A stretch of 64,000 nucleotides of DNA from AC-37 sp036386455 (GCA_036386455.1 DASVVS010000057.1:1-64000); one strand, 5' to 3'. Shown: positions 8,101 to 16,552, numbered from the stretch's first letter. Notes: generated by a model not told the origin, from the letters alone. A program made the numbers and translations.

Positions 8101-9632
8101 GCGCGGATGCTGTCGGCCACGCGGTCCCACACGATCCGCGGGCGCAGATCGCCGAACTGCTCGGACGGGTAGCGCCCGTCCAGCATGTCGAGCACGTTGT
8201 CGAGCTGCTCGCGCGAGAGCTCCGCGTACGGGTACGCGCGCCTGACCAGCTCGTGCAGCTCCGGCACGGCCAGCTCCTCCTCGGAGGCGGCGATCGCCAC
8301 GATCTGCTGCGCCAGCACGTCGAGCGGGTTGCGCGGCACCACCGTGCTCTCGATCTCGCCCTCGCGCATCCGCTTGACGACGACCGCCGCCTCGAGCAGG
8401 TCCGCGCGGAACTTGGGGAAGATCCGGCCCTTGGAGGTCTCGCCCACGCCGTGGCCGGCGCGGCCGATCCGCTGCAGCCCACGCGTGACGGACTTGGGCG
8501 ACTCGACCTGCAGCACCAGGTCCACCGCGCCCATGTCGATGCCGAGCTCGAGCGACGAGGTGGCGACCAGGCACGGCAGCGTGCCCGACTTGAGCTGCTC
8601 CTCCACGATCAGCCGCTCCTCGCGGGCGAGCGATCCGTGGTGGGCGCGCGCGATCTCGAGCGGCGGATGCTCCGGCGGCCCGCCCTCGCCGACCGGCTCC
8701 CCGCGGGCTTCGGCCTCGCGCTCCGCGGCCAGCTCGTTCAGCCGCATCGCCAGCCGCTCGGACGCCCGCCGGTTGTTCACGAACACGATCGTGGAGCGGT
8801 GCGACTGGACGAGGTCCAGCAGCTCCGGGTAGATCGCGGGCCAGATCGAGCGGCGCGTGGGGGTGTCGCCCGCGATCGCGTCGGCTCCGATCAGGTCGTC
8901 CGGGGCGTCCGGCTCCGCCATGTCCTCGACCGGCACGTGGATCTTCACGTCGAGCGGCTTGCGCACTCCGGCGTCGACGATCGTGCACTCGCGGCCGGTG
9001 CCGGCCAGGAAGCGGCCCACCTCCTCGAGCGGGCGCTGCGTGGCCGACAGCCCGATCCGCTGCACGCGCTCGCCGGCCTGGCGCTCGAGCCGCTCCAGGG
9101 TCAGCGCCAGGTGCGCGCCGCGCTTGGTCTGCGCGACGGCGTGGATCTCGTCCACGATCACCCACTGGACGCCGGTGAACGTCTCTCGGGCACGCGAGGT
9201 GAGCATCAGGTAGAGCGACTCCGGCGTGGTGATCAGGATGTCTGCCGGCTTGCGCAGGAACGCCTGGCGCTCCTTCTGCGGCGTGTCGCCCGTGCGCAGC
9301 GCGACGGTGGTCTCGCCGCCGATCCCCTTCAGCGGCGCGCGCAGGTTGCGCTCGATGTCGTAGGAGAGCGCCTTGAGCGGGGAGACGTAGATCAGCCGCG
9401 TGCGCTTCTCGCCCTCGGGCGTGGGGTCGGCCGCGAGGCGGTCGAGGCCCCAGAGGAACGCCGCGAGCGTCTTGCCGGAGCCGGTGGGCGCCGACAGCAG
9501 CACGTGGTCGCCGCCCGCGATCGCGGGCCAGGCCTGGCGCTGCGCGGCGGTGGGCTCCGCGAACGCGCGCCCGAACCACTCACGGACCTGCGGGGTGAAC
9601 GTTGCGAGCGGATCGCGAGCCATCGAACTCAT
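5145..9632 (-). CDS. lhr: Lhr-type large DEAD/DEAH helicase
   Basis: A 1495-residue superfamily-2 helicase. The Walker A motif is SAPTGSGKT (47-55), DEIH lies at 161-164 and motif VI is QRIGRAGHG near residue 390. The first roughly 900 residues form the Lhr core, with RecA1, RecA2, winged-helix and Lhr-specific domains. The remaining 600 residues are the long C-terminal region found in actinobacterial and gammaproteobacterial Lhr and are absent from archaeal Lhr-core. The enzyme translocates 3' to 5' on single-stranded DNA and unwinds RNA:DNA hybrids. In mycobacteria lhr responds to DNA damage. A second ATG at codon 4 is an alternative start. The stop interlocks with that of the Uma2 gene. 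Confidence 0.92.
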   Translation of the reverse strand: MSSMARDPLATFTPQVREWFGRAFAEPTAAQRQAWPAIAGGDHVLLSAPTGSGKTLAAFLWGLDRLAADPTPEGEKRTRLIYVSPLKALSYDIERNLRAPLKGIGGETTVALRTGDTPQKERQAFLRKPADILITTPESLYLMLTSRARETFTGVQWVIVDEIHAVAQTKRGAHLALTLERLERQAGERVQRIGLSATQRPLEEVGRFLAGTGRECTIVDAGVRKPLDVKIHVPVEDMAEPDAPDDLIGADAIAGDTPTRRSIWPAIYPELLDLVQSHRSTIVFVNNRRASERLAMRLNELAAEREAEARGEPVGEGGPPEHPPLEIARAHHGSLAREERLIVEEQLKSGTLPCLVATSSLELGIDMGAVDLVLQVESPKSVTRGLQRIGRAGHGVGETSKGRIFPKFRADLLEAAVVVKRMREGEIESTVVPRNPLDVLAQQIVAIAASEEELAVPELHELVRRAYPYAELSREQLDNVLDMLDGRYPSEQFGDLRPRIVWDRVADSIRARSGSRQLAVTNAGTIPDRGMYGVHLPDGRRVGELDEEMVYEARPGQTFLLGASTWRIEEITRDRVIVSPAPGAPGAIPFWRGDGVGRPVELGRAIGEFSRWAVDREPAELAESHDLDERAAKNLVQFLREQREATRVVPSDQTIVIERFRDEIGDWRLCVLSPFGGRVHAAWGLALSARIRDEAGLEADAIWSDDGIIVHLPDADEPPGSDLVLIDPEELEDLVVRELSSSALFGARFRENAARALLIPRAYPGKRTPLWQQRLKAQSLLEVAKQFGRFPIVLETYRECLRDVLDLPALTELLRALHRRELSLVEVETPRASPFASSLLFDYVASYMYEGDTPNAERRAAALSLDRDLLRELLGQEELRELIDPAALEEVEADLQRLSERTRAANADSLHDVLRAVGDLTTAEAQARSLEGVSANRMLEQLKGERRAVQMRIGGEERWIASEDAGLYRDALGAVPPGGLPEAFLESVEEPLRRVARRWARTHGPFTTGELAGRYGVDPLPVLRELERAGELVRGELRPGGSEREWCDPEVLRRLRRASLASLRKEVEPAEQRALARLLPTWQGVDASPPGGAGIDRLREVLVPLQGLALAPEVWERDVLPRRTGAYSPTWMDTLCAGGELVWVGAGSLGRNSGKVAFYFRDDARWLGPPPNKSEPPAQPLHTALRERLERGAAFWSDLLADVGEVDGRGIEPVELQEALWDLVWAGEVTNDAFAPLRAPRLTLAKQREQQARGRRFAGRRRRPGAPQIQGRWSLTGPLFADAPSHGPRLRAIAELLLERYGIVTRETVLAEGIPGGFASLYSELSNLETLGVARRGYFVEGLGGAQFALPAAIERLRGLRADEPAGAVVLAATDPANPYGASLGWPQREDGESGRRPARTAGAYVVTIDAEPALYLERGGKGLIALRDPVDADGEPAPWVREALETLADHVTRGRIKRLALERFDGESVIGSPVGALLIELGFRQSPRKLTLTA

Positions 9633-9678
9633 CAGCGTAACTCCCCCGGAGTACGGGCCGGGAGCCCGTCGCGGATGG

Positions 9679-12585
9679 CTAGCCGCGGTAGCCGACGCCG
9701 TCGATCTCGACGAGCCGGCCCTTGGACTTGCGGCTGCCCTTCTGGCCCAGGGAGATCACGGTGAGGGTGCTGCCGCGGGCCGCGCTCAGCTTCGAGCTGT
9801 AGACCACGGCCCGGTTCCGCGTCTTCGAGCTGTAGAAGCTGATCCGCTTGCGCTTGCCGTTGAGGATCACGAGCGCCCTGCCGCCGCTCGGGCCCTTGCG
9901 GCCCACGAGGTAGACCCGGTTGCCGCGGAAGTTGATGCGCATCGAGGAGCCCTTGCGGGAGGACTGCGCGAGGCTCTTCTTGAAGGCCGAGCCGCTCTTC
10001 ACCCGCTTCCAGCGCCCGGCGTAGCGCGGGCGGCCCCTGCTGCGCCGGTCGTCGTGCGGCACGACGGTGACGGCCTCGCCGGAGAACGGCCCGGCCCGGC
10101 CTGCGAGGTCGATGGCCCGCGCGCGGAACGCGTACGTCTGGCTGTAGCTGCCGCGGAAGGTGAACTCGGCGTTCAGCAGCTTCCGGCTCAGGAACTTCCA
10201 CTTGGACGACCCGCGGCGGCGGTACTGGAGCTGGTAGTAGTCGATGTTCGCGGCGGACGCGTTGACGCGCACCTTGAACTTGCTGCTCGTGCTCGTGTCA
10301 CTGGCCAGCCGCGGCGCCGTGACGCTGACGTTCGGCAGCCCCCCGGGGGTCACGGGCGGGTCCGGCCCCCCGACCACGGGAGCGCTGCACGACGGGCCCT
10401 GCTTCTCGTTGGGTACCCGCCAGGCGTAGACCTCCTGGTAGTCCGAGCGCTTGTAGCCGGCGTCGAAGCCCGAGTCGCGCGCGCGATCCAGCGAGAGGTG
10501 CGAGTCCTGGAAGAACGGGATCGCGAAGCAGTCGTCCGCGACCATCCCCTGGTAGTCGCCGAAGAACAGGCCGGACGGCGAGATCGGGTCGTTGTGCTCG
10601 GGGTTCGACATCTCGTGCGAGAGCCGGGTGTCCTTCCAGGTGGCGCCCCCGTCGGTCGAGCGCGACAGGTACTCGTCCACGAAGAAGTTGCCCGCGTGCG
10701 TGACCTGGCCGCCGCTCACGACGCGCCTGTCGTTGCGGCGGTCGAAGTACGCGATGTTCACCTCGCCCTGCGGGCTTATGGCGATCTGGGGCTGGAACTG
10801 GTCGGCGTTCGACTTGTCCTGGTTCACGACGGCCGGCGTGCTCCACGTGATGCCTCCGTTCGTGGACTTCACGAACACGACGTCGGCCTGCAGGCCGTCC
10901 TCGTCGGCGGCGGCGTCGGGCGCCGCGTCGTACTGCGACCACGTCGCGTACAGCTCGCCGTTCGGCGCGACCGCCATCATCGGGATCGAGAGCTGGCGGA
11001 ACTGCTGGCCCGGATAGGTGGCCGGGAGCGGCGTGAAGGGTGCGCTGACCGGCGCCGCCGGCGTCCACGTCTGCCCGCCGTCGGTCGTCTTCGCGAACCA
11101 CATCTGGTTCGCGGGCGACGTCGTCAGGACGTAGTAGTTCCACATCAGGTAGAAGGTGTTCTCCTCCTTCGGGTCGGCGAGGACGAACACCCCGATCACG
11201 AGGTTCTGCGGCTCGGAGACGGGGATCGGCTCGCCCGGGAAGCTCTTGCCGCCGTCGGTCGAGCGCTCGCACACGATCTCCTGCTTGGCCGGGATGGCGC
11301 TGCGGCCCCAGCAGGTCAGGATCGTGCCGGGCTTGCCGTCGTTGTCGGGTCCGGCGTTGTTCACCGCCATCGTGTTCTTGTCGTCCAGGAACACGCGCTC
11401 GCGGATCTCGTCGGCGTAGAAGTTGATCGGCACGCGCGGGCCCCACGTGCGGCCGCCCGGTCGCAGGTCGGAGGACGAGACGCTCTCCCACTTGTGCAGC
11501 GTCATCCCCCAGCCGTTCTCCTCGGTGCCGAGCCCGAGCGGGTCGGCCTGGAGCGGGAACGGCGGGTGGTCGAGCACCATCACGTAGGCGCTGCCCTCGT
11601 CGTCGAACTGGACCCAGACGTCCGACGTCGTGTACTCCTCCGCGAGGTCGCCCGAGCCGCGGTCGTCGAACTCCATGTCCTCCTCGTCCTCCTTGACGTC
11701 CTCCGCGCCGGTGCCGCCCTTGTCGGGGTCGTCGTCCGGGTAGCACGTGTTGCTCGCGGGATACGACGACTGCGGCGCCTGCGACAGCGGGCACACGTCG
11801 AGCTGGCCGAGGTCGGTCCAGGTCACGCCCCGGTCGAACGACACGTAGGTGCCGATCTTGAACTCGTACTCCTTGAGCGAGTCGCGGTCGCGGTAGTACT
11901 GCTTCGAGCCGGCCACCAGGATGTTCGGGTCGGTCGGGCTCTGCGCGATGTGCGGCTCGGAGTGCGACTTGAATCCGAGGCCCGGGTCGCTGGCCAGGTA
12001 CTCCTGCAGGCCCGCCGGGGAATCGACGTCCGGCGGCGTGTCGGCGATCGGGATGACGTTGGTGAGCTGGATCGAGCCCGAGTACTGGGACGCGATCGGC
12101 ACGTCGAAGTAGACGACGCGCACCAGGTAGTAGCCGGACTTCCCCGCGAACGAGTAGGACTCGGGGAGCCCGTTCGGGAGCCCGGCCCCGACCAGCACGA
12201 CGCCGAAGCTCCCGTCGTTCGGAATCAGCCGCAGCGGGTGGCCCGCCGCGTCGCTCTCGTAGACGTAGAGGTCGAAGTCGCTCGCGGGATTCGGCCGGTA
12301 GTCGTCGATGTCGACCTGGATCCCGCCGCGGAACCCGGCCGGGAGGTCGACGTTCACCAGCGAGTCGTCGCAGTACGTGTCCGTGTTCTCGCCGCACGGA
12401 GCGGCCGCGTTGCTGTTGTACTGGCCGTTGGCGCCGTCGTGGACGGTGCCGTCCCAGGTGACCGGGCTGGCCGACGTGTTCGCCTGGGTCACGTTCAGGG
12501 TTCGGTGCGGCGCGGCCGGCGCGGCGGCCGGCACCGCCATGACCGCGGCAACGCACAACAGTCCGATGACCACACGGCTCTTCAC
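9679..12585 (-). CDS. Secreted sialidase-fold (BNR/Asp-box) protein
   Basis: The 968-residue exported protein has a signal peptide (MKSRVV, then an Ala/Val core, cleavage near APAAP). At least five Asp-box-like repeats occur, including SFDRGVTWTD, STDGGKSF, TTDGGQTW, STNGGITWS and STDGGATWKD. These mark a six-bladed sialidase-type propeller. A fibronectin-III-like stretch follows (near 735-820), then a basic Arg/Lys/Ser-rich C-terminal domain. An acidic insert (about 270-300) may bind metal. The catalytic Arg triad of true sialidases is not obvious, so a binding role at the cell surface is as likely as hydrolysis. The start is GTG, and a promoter lies inside the divergent kinase gene. Confidence 0.72.
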   Translation of the reverse strand: MKSRVVIGLLCVAAVMAVPAAAPAAPHRTLNVTQANTSASPVTWDGTVHDGANGQYNSNAAAPCGENTDTYCDDSLVNVDLPAGFRGGIQVDIDDYRPNPASDFDLYVYESDAAGHPLRLIPNDGSFGVVLVGAGLPNGLPESYSFAGKSGYYLVRVVYFDVPIASQYSGSIQLTNVIPIADTPPDVDSPAGLQEYLASDPGLGFKSHSEPHIAQSPTDPNILVAGSKQYYRDRDSLKEYEFKIGTYVSFDRGVTWTDLGQLDVCPLSQAPQSSYPASNTCYPDDDPDKGGTGAEDVKEDEEDMEFDDRGSGDLAEEYTTSDVWVQFDDEGSAYVMVLDHPPFPLQADPLGLGTEENGWGMTLHKWESVSSSDLRPGGRTWGPRVPINFYADEIRERVFLDDKNTMAVNNAGPDNDGKPGTILTCWGRSAIPAKQEIVCERSTDGGKSFPGEPIPVSEPQNLVIGVFVLADPKEENTFYLMWNYYVLTTSPANQMWFAKTTDGGQTWTPAAPVSAPFTPLPATYPGQQFRQLSIPMMAVAPNGELYATWSQYDAAPDAAADEDGLQADVVFVKSTNGGITWSTPAVVNQDKSNADQFQPQIAISPQGEVNIAYFDRRNDRRVVSGGQVTHAGNFFVDEYLSRSTDGGATWKDTRLSHEMSNPEHNDPISPSGLFFGDYQGMVADDCFAIPFFQDSHLSLDRARDSGFDAGYKRSDYQEVYAWRVPNEKQGPSCSAPVVGGPDPPVTPGGLPNVSVTAPRLASDTSTSSKFKVRVNASAANIDYYQLQYRRRGSSKWKFLSRKLLNAEFTFRGSYSQTYAFRARAIDLAGRAGPFSGEAVTVVPHDDRRSRGRPRYAGRWKRVKSGSAFKKSLAQSSRKGSSMRINFRGNRVYLVGRKGPSGGRALVILNGKRKRISFYSSKTRNRAVVYSSKLSAARGSTLTVISLGQKGSRKSKGRLVEIDGVGYRG

Positions 12586-12603
12586 TGGACCCCCGAACCT
12601 GAC

Positions 12604-12633
12604 ACGTTACTCCTCTTGAGCAAAGCGCGCCAA
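12604..12633 (-). promoter_or_regulatory. Promoter of the BNR-protein gene
   Basis: On the minus strand TTGGCG (12628-12633), an 18-base spacer and TAACGT (12604-12609) precede the GTG start by about 18 bases, with a short G-rich ribosome site between. It overlaps the first codons of the divergent kinase gene, so the two genes share regulatory DNA. Confidence 0.5.
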
Positions 12634-13383
12634 ATCGAGGGCTACCGGATCGAGGGCGTGGCCGGCCGCGGCGGGTGGAGCGTCGTGCACCGCGCCGTCG
12701 AGGTCGCGAGCGGCCGGCGCGTCGCGCTCAAGACGGTCGCGCCGGAGCTCTCCGGCGACCCGGGATTCCGCGAGCGCTTCCGCCGCGAATGCGTGATCGC
12801 GGGCGCGCTCGACCATCCGAACGTGCCCCTCGTCCTGTCCGCCGGCGACGGCTGGGCCGCCATGGAGTGGATCGACGGCGCCTCACTGCGCGAGCTGCTG
12901 CCGCTGGAGCCGGCGCGCGCCGCTCGTATCGTCGCGCAGGTGGCCGACGCGCTCGTAGCCCTCCACGAGGCCGGATTCGTGCACCGCGACGTGAAGCCCG
13001 GGAACGTGCTCGTCGGCGCCGGCGATCACGCGTACCTGACGGACTTCGGGATCGCGAAGCCGATCGACCCCGACCCGGGGCTGACCGCGGAGGGCCGCTG
13101 GCTCGGGCACGTGGACTACGCGCCGCCCGAGCAGATCCGCGGCGAGCCCGCCGACGAGCGCTCGGACGTCTATGCCCTGGGCGCGACGCTCTTCCACGCC
13201 GTCACCGGCAGCGTGCCGTTCCCGCGCGACGGCGACGCCGCGAAGATGCGGGCGCACCTCCACGAGCCGCCGCCCGCGCACGACTCCCCGCTCGACCCGG
13301 TCGTGCGGCGCGCGCTGGCGAAGGACCCGGCCGAGCGCTACCCCACGGCCGCGAAGCTCGCGAAGGCGGTGCGGAGGGCATGA
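12616..13383 (+). CDS. Soluble Ser/Thr protein kinase
   Basis: A stand-alone 255-residue Hanks-type kinase domain. It has the glycine loop GRGGWSVVH, K39 in VALKTV, E58 in the C-helix, the catalytic loop HRDVKPGN (D125), DFG at 143-145 and the APPEQ segment. It has no transmembrane helix or PASTA domains, unlike PknB, so it is presumably cytoplasmic. The only in-frame start near the domain is TTG at 12616. The stop overlaps the ATG of the amidase gene (ATGA), so the two are translationally coupled. That links the kinase to cell-wall turnover by inference only. Confidence 0.85.
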   Translation: MSKARQIEGYRIEGVAGRGGWSVVHRAVEVASGRRVALKTVAPELSGDPGFRERFRRECVIAGALDHPNVPLVLSAGDGWAAMEWIDGASLRELLPLEPARAARIVAQVADALVALHEAGFVHRDVKPGNVLVGAGDHAYLTDFGIAKPIDPDPGLTAEGRWLGHVDYAPPEQIRGEPADERSDVYALGATLFHAVTGSVPFPRDGDAAKMRAHLHEPPPAHDSPLDPVVRRALAKDPAERYPTAAKLAKAVRRA

Positions 13384-14093
13384 AGGCGCTCGCAACGGCG
13401 ATCGCGGCCGCACTGGTGCTCGCGGCCGCGCCGAGCGCCGCGCAGGAGGACGAGCCCTCCTGCACCCGGATCGTGATCGACCCCGGGCACGACTCGATGG
13501 CCAATTCCGACACCGAGCCGATCGGGCCGGGGTCGAAGAAGCGAAAGATCAAGGACGGTGGCGGCACCCGCGGCGTCGCGTCCGGGACGCCAGAGCACGT
13601 CGTGACGCTCCAGATCTCGAGGCGGCTGCGCAAGACTCTCCTCGCGCGCGGCTACTGCGTGACGATGACCCGCGACCGGGCCACCGGGCGCAGCATGGGC
13701 AACGTCGCGCGGGCGCGGATCGCCAACCGGGCGGAGGCGGCGCTGTTCGTGCGGATCCACGCCGACGGCTCCACAGACCGCGCGCAGCACGGCAGCTCGA
13801 TGCTCTACCCGGCGCTGCGCCGCGGCTGGACCGACGACGTGCTGCCCGAGTCGAAGACGGCCGCCCGGCTGCTGCAGCGCGAGCTGGTGGCGCGGATCGG
13901 CAGCCGCGACAACGGGATCGTGGAGCGCTCCGACCTGACCGGCTTCAACTGGGCGGACGTGCCGGTGGTGCTCGCGGAGATCGGCTTCATGACGAACGTG
14001 GCCGAGGACCGGCGCCTGAACGACCCGAAGCACCAGCAGCGCGCGGCGCTCGGCCTGGCGCGCGGGATCGAGCGCTTCGCGCCGCTTCCCTGA
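13380..14093 (+). CDS. Secreted N-acetylmuramoyl-L-alanine amidase (Amidase_3)
   Basis: This zinc amidase cleaves the bond between N-acetylmuramic acid and the stem peptide of peptidoglycan. The 237-residue product has a signal peptide (MKALATAIAAALVLAAAPSAAQ). The Amidase_3 zinc and catalytic residues are all visible: H37 in DPGHDS, E72, H127 in RIHADGS and the general base E200 in LAEIGFMTN. No SH3 or peptidoglycan-binding repeats are attached. The ATG overlaps the kinase stop and has a GGAGGG ribosome site just upstream. Coupling to a kinase suggests a regulated cell-wall function. Confidence 0.9.
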   Translation: MKALATAIAAALVLAAAPSAAQEDEPSCTRIVIDPGHDSMANSDTEPIGPGSKKRKIKDGGGTRGVASGTPEHVVTLQISRRLRKTLLARGYCVTMTRDRATGRSMGNVARARIANRAEAALFVRIHADGSTDRAQHGSSMLYPALRRGWTDDVLPESKTAARLLQRELVARIGSRDNGIVERSDLTGFNWADVPVVLAEIGFMTNVAEDRRLNDPKHQQRAALGLARGIERFAPLP

Positions 14094-14132
14094 CGCAACA
14101 AGCGCCGGCACCCGCATGACGGCGCCGCTCGG

Positions 14133-14879
14133 CTAGGCCCCGGCCAGCGCCCGCGCGCGCTCGAACACCGCGTCCAGCATCGGCTCGGTGAGCTTGCCCG
14201 TGAACGTGTTCTGCTGGCTCGGGTGGAACGACGCGAGCATGATTCGGCTGGGCTCGCCCGCGCGCGGCGGCCCCGCGTCGTGCTCGGCCAGGTGGCCGAA
14301 CTTCGGCTTCGGCCGGACCCCGAGCAGCCGCGCCGCCGCGTTCCACGCGAACTGTCCGAGGCACACGACCACGCGCACGTCGGGCAGCAGCGCGAGCTCC
14401 TGCTCGGCGTAGGGCAGGCAGTTGTCGCGCTCGGCCGGCAGCGGCTTGTTGGCTGGCGGCGCGCAGCGCACCGCGGCTCCCACCCAGGCGCCCTCGAGCC
14501 GCAGGCCGTCGAGCACGTGGAACGACTCGGCCTGGTTGGCGTACCCGGTCCGGTGCATCGAGGCGAACAGCCAGTCGCCGGAGCGGTCCCCGGTGAATAT
14601 GCGGCCGGTGCGGTTGCCGCCGTGCGCCGCCGGCGCGAGACCCAGCACGTACACGTGGGCGCCGGGGTCGCCGAAGCCCGGGATCGGCCGGCCCCAGTAG
14701 TGCTCCTCGGCGAACGAGGCGCGCTTCTCGCGCGCGACCCGCTCGCGCCACTCCACGAGCCGCGGGCAGCGGCGGCAGTCCACGACCCGCCGTTGGAGCA
14801 GGCCGAGCTCGGAGTCGGATTCGACCCCGGTTCTGAGTTCGATCAGGCTTTCAGCTTCCGGCCGCTCGTGAAGAGCCAT
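14133..14879 (-). CDS. Uracil-DNA glycosylase, family 5 (UdgB type)
   Basis: This 248-residue iron-sulphur glycosylase removes uracil, hypoxanthine and related bases from DNA. Four cysteines for the 4Fe-4S cluster are C35, C38, C139 and C154. Motif A is GLAPAAHGGN (80-89). It has Ala-Pro-Ala-Ala where family 4 has Gly-Glu-Ala-Pro-Gly, and the C-terminal motif is FHPSQQN. This combination identifies the UdgB subgroup. The ATG overlaps the end of the ABC permease gene by 37 bases, and no internal start codon precedes the first cysteine pair. Confidence 0.9.
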   Translation of the reverse strand: MALHERPEAESLIELRTGVESDSELGLLQRRVVDCRRCPRLVEWRERVAREKRASFAEEHYWGRPIPGFGDPGAHVYVLGLAPAAHGGNRTGRIFTGDRSGDWLFASMHRTGYANQAESFHVLDGLRLEGAWVGAAVRCAPPANKPLPAERDNCLPYAEQELALLPDVRVVVCLGQFAWNAAARLLGVRPKPKFGHLAEHDAGPPRAGEPSRIMLASFHPSQQNTFTGKLTEPMLDAVFERARALAGA

Positions 14880-15616
14880 TGGGACCAGAGGTAGGCCGGG
14901 ATTGCGAGTCCGGCGGTCACCCCAAGGCAGAGCGTAACGCTCACGTCACTCGTCCCGAGGAACCCGTAGCGAACGGCGTTCACGAGATAGAAGATCGGGT
15001 TGAAGTGGGTCAGCTCGTGCCATGGCGACGGGAGCAGGTCCACCGAGTAGAAGACGCCGCCGACGAACACCAGCGGCAGGATCACGATGTTGTTCACGAA
15101 CGTGTGGTGGTCGAACGTCTCGGCGAAGATCCCGACGATCGTCCCGAGGGCCGCGAACAGCACGAGGCCGAGCAGCACGGCCGGGATCAGCACGAGTGGC
15201 TCGCGGACCGGGACGCCCGTGACCGGGACCGCCACGGCGCCCAGGCCGATGCCGATCGCGAGCGCCCGGATGATGCCCCCGACGTTGAAGCCGAGGTTCA
15301 TCTGCCATGGGTGCATCGGCGAGGACAGGACGTCGTTGATGTAGCGGTCCGAGCGGGCCTGGAAGACCGAGGAGGAGTTGTTCGAGTACGCCGCCTGGAC
15401 CATCGCCATCGTGATCAGGCCGGGGACGATGAACTCCTTGTAGGGCACGCCCTCGATCTCGCGGATCCGGTTGGCCAGCGAGAAGCCGAACACCAGGATG
15501 AACAGGCCCGACGAGACGATCGGGGCGAGGACCGTCTGCGTCCACAGCTTCGAGACCCGCAGCGTCTCGCGCCGGATCAGCCAGATCATGCCCGCGGTGC
15601 CGGAGTAGGGCTGCAT
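14843..15616 (-). CDS. ABC-2 type transporter permease
   Basis: An integral membrane protein of 257 residues with six predicted helices and the ABC-2 domain signature EFIVPGLITMAM near residues 60-71. It is the permease partner of the ATPase at 15808-16545 and probably exports a drug, lipid or glycan; the substrate is unknown. The preferred start is the ATG at 15614-15616, because TACGCT (15624-15629, minus strand) lies seven bases before it. An in-frame TTG seven codons upstream is the alternative. An unusual 170-base gap containing a plus-strand frame separates it from the ATPase gene. Confidence 0.85.
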   Translation of the reverse strand: MQPYSGTAGMIWLIRRETLRVSKLWTQTVLAPIVSSGLFILVFGFSLANRIREIEGVPYKEFIVPGLITMAMVQAAYSNNSSSVFQARSDRYINDVLSSPMHPWQMNLGFNVGGIIRALAIGIGLGAVAVPVTGVPVREPLVLIPAVLLGLVLFAALGTIVGIFAETFDHHTFVNNIVILPLVFVGGVFYSVDLLPSPWHELTHFNPIFYLVNAVRYGFLGTSDVSVTLCLGVTAGLAIPAYLWSQWLFTSGRKLKA

Positions 15617-15623
15617 CGAGTCC

Positions 15624-15629
15624 AGCGTA
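15624..15629 (-). promoter_or_regulatory. Leaderless-type -10 of the ABC permease
   Basis: TACGCT on the minus strand ends seven bases before the ATG at 15616. It implies that the permease can be transcribed independently of the ATPase gene. Confidence 0.35.
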
Positions 15630-15689
15630 CGAGCCAACCTCGGGCGGGCCGCTGCGTTCTAGAGGTACCCCTACGCGGAAGGAGCCGTC

Positions 15690-15833
15690 ATCACAACCGG
15701 GCTTATCTTGCTGCTGGCCTTCGGAGTACTGCTGCTGCTGTTCGCCATCCGGCGAACCGAGCCGGCCAGGCGCCGCAGGGCCGTCGCGTTCTCGGACCGG
15801 CGCTACGTCAACCCGGAGCGCCCATCGCCTTGA
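15690..15833 (+). CDS. Possible 47-residue membrane protein with a non-standard start
   Basis: A strong Shine-Dalgarno-like run (GGAAGGAG, 15678-15685) is followed about five bases later by ATC, not ATG, GTG or TTG. The frame encodes one hydrophobic helix (GLILLLAFGVLLLLFAI) and then a basic tail. It ends 26 bases inside the 3' end of the opposing ATPase gene. The next usable start, TTG at 15708, is too far from the ribosome site and would cut into the helix. It may be an ATC-initiated microprotein, or a chance combination. No family is recognised. Confidence 0.35.
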   Translation: MTTGLILLLAFGVLLLLFAIRRTEPARRRRAVAFSDRRYVNPERPSP

Positions 15834-16545
15834 CGTACACGTCCGCCAGGCTCGTGGCCTCGTAGCGCTCGCGCAGGCCCGCGGCGCTGTCGCGCGCGAT
15901 CAGCCGCCCGCCGCGGATGAGCGCGATCTCCTCGCAGAGCGCCTCGGCCTCCTCGAGGTAGTGGGTCGTGAGGAGGATCGTGGTGCCCTGCTGGTGCAGC
16001 TTGCGGATGTAGCTCCAGAGCTCCTGGCGCAGCTCGAAGTCCACGCCGGCCGTCGGCTCGTCGAGGATCACGAGCCGCGGGCGGTGCATCAGCGCGCGGG
16101 CCAGGAGCAGGCGGCGGCGCATGCCCCCCGACAGCTTCGGCGTGCGGACGTCGACCTTCGAGCGCAAGTCGAACACGTCGATCATCTCGTGTGCGCGCGC
16201 GCAGGCGTCGTCCTTCGACATCCCGAAGTAGCCGCCGTGGTAGATCAGCGTCTCCTCGACCGTCAGGAAGCGGTCGAGGTTGATGTCCTGCTCGGCGAGG
16301 CCGACCCAGCGGCGCGCCTGGAGGCGGTCCGCCGGCTGGCCGAACACGCACACCTCGCCCTCCGTGATCCGGATCAGGTTGCAGACGGCGCTGATCAACG
16401 TGGTCTTGCCCGCCCCGTTGGGGCCGAGCAGCCCGAAGAACGCCCCCTCCGGGATGGCCAGGTCGAAGTCGCTGAGCGCGACGGTCCCGTCGTCGTAGCG
16501 CTTGGTGAGGCCGCGGACCTCGAGAGCTGGGGCCGGTGGGGGCAC
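15808..16545 (-). CDS. ABC transporter ATPase
   Basis: The 245-residue nucleotide-binding subunit has all ABC motifs: Walker A GPNGAGKTTL, the LSGGM signature, Walker B LVILDEPTAGVD and the switch histidine in LTTHYLEE. It is of the ABC-2 exporter type (CcmA/NodI-like), and it pairs with the permease downstream. The start is GTG (16543-16545). TAGCCT on the minus strand lies seven bases upstream (16553-16558), so the mRNA is probably leaderless and starts back to back with the 61-residue gene. Confidence 0.9.
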   Translation of the reverse strand: MPPPAPALEVRGLTKRYDDGTVALSDFDLAIPEGAFFGLLGPNGAGKTTLISAVCNLIRITEGEVCVFGQPADRLQARRWVGLAEQDINLDRFLTVEETLIYHGGYFGMSKDDACARAHEMIDVFDLRSKVDVRTPKLSGGMRRRLLLARALMHRPRLVILDEPTAGVDFELRQELWSYIRKLHQQGTTILLTTHYLEEAEALCEEIALIRGGRLIARDSAAGLRERYEATSLADVYVKAMGAPG

Positions 16546-16552
16546 GTCTTCG

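Noticed and set aside
4743..9764. A 1673-codon open frame on the plus strand
   Set aside because: It is antisense to lhr, whose helicase motifs are unmistakable. The plus-strand product is Arg/Ala/Gln-rich with no fold-like pattern, as expected from very high GC at third positions.
9400..12615. A long plus-strand frame upstream of the kinase domain
   Set aside because: It reads in frame into the kinase but lies antisense to the BNR-protein gene. The composition is low-complexity Val/Arg/Asp. The kinase itself starts at TTG 12616.
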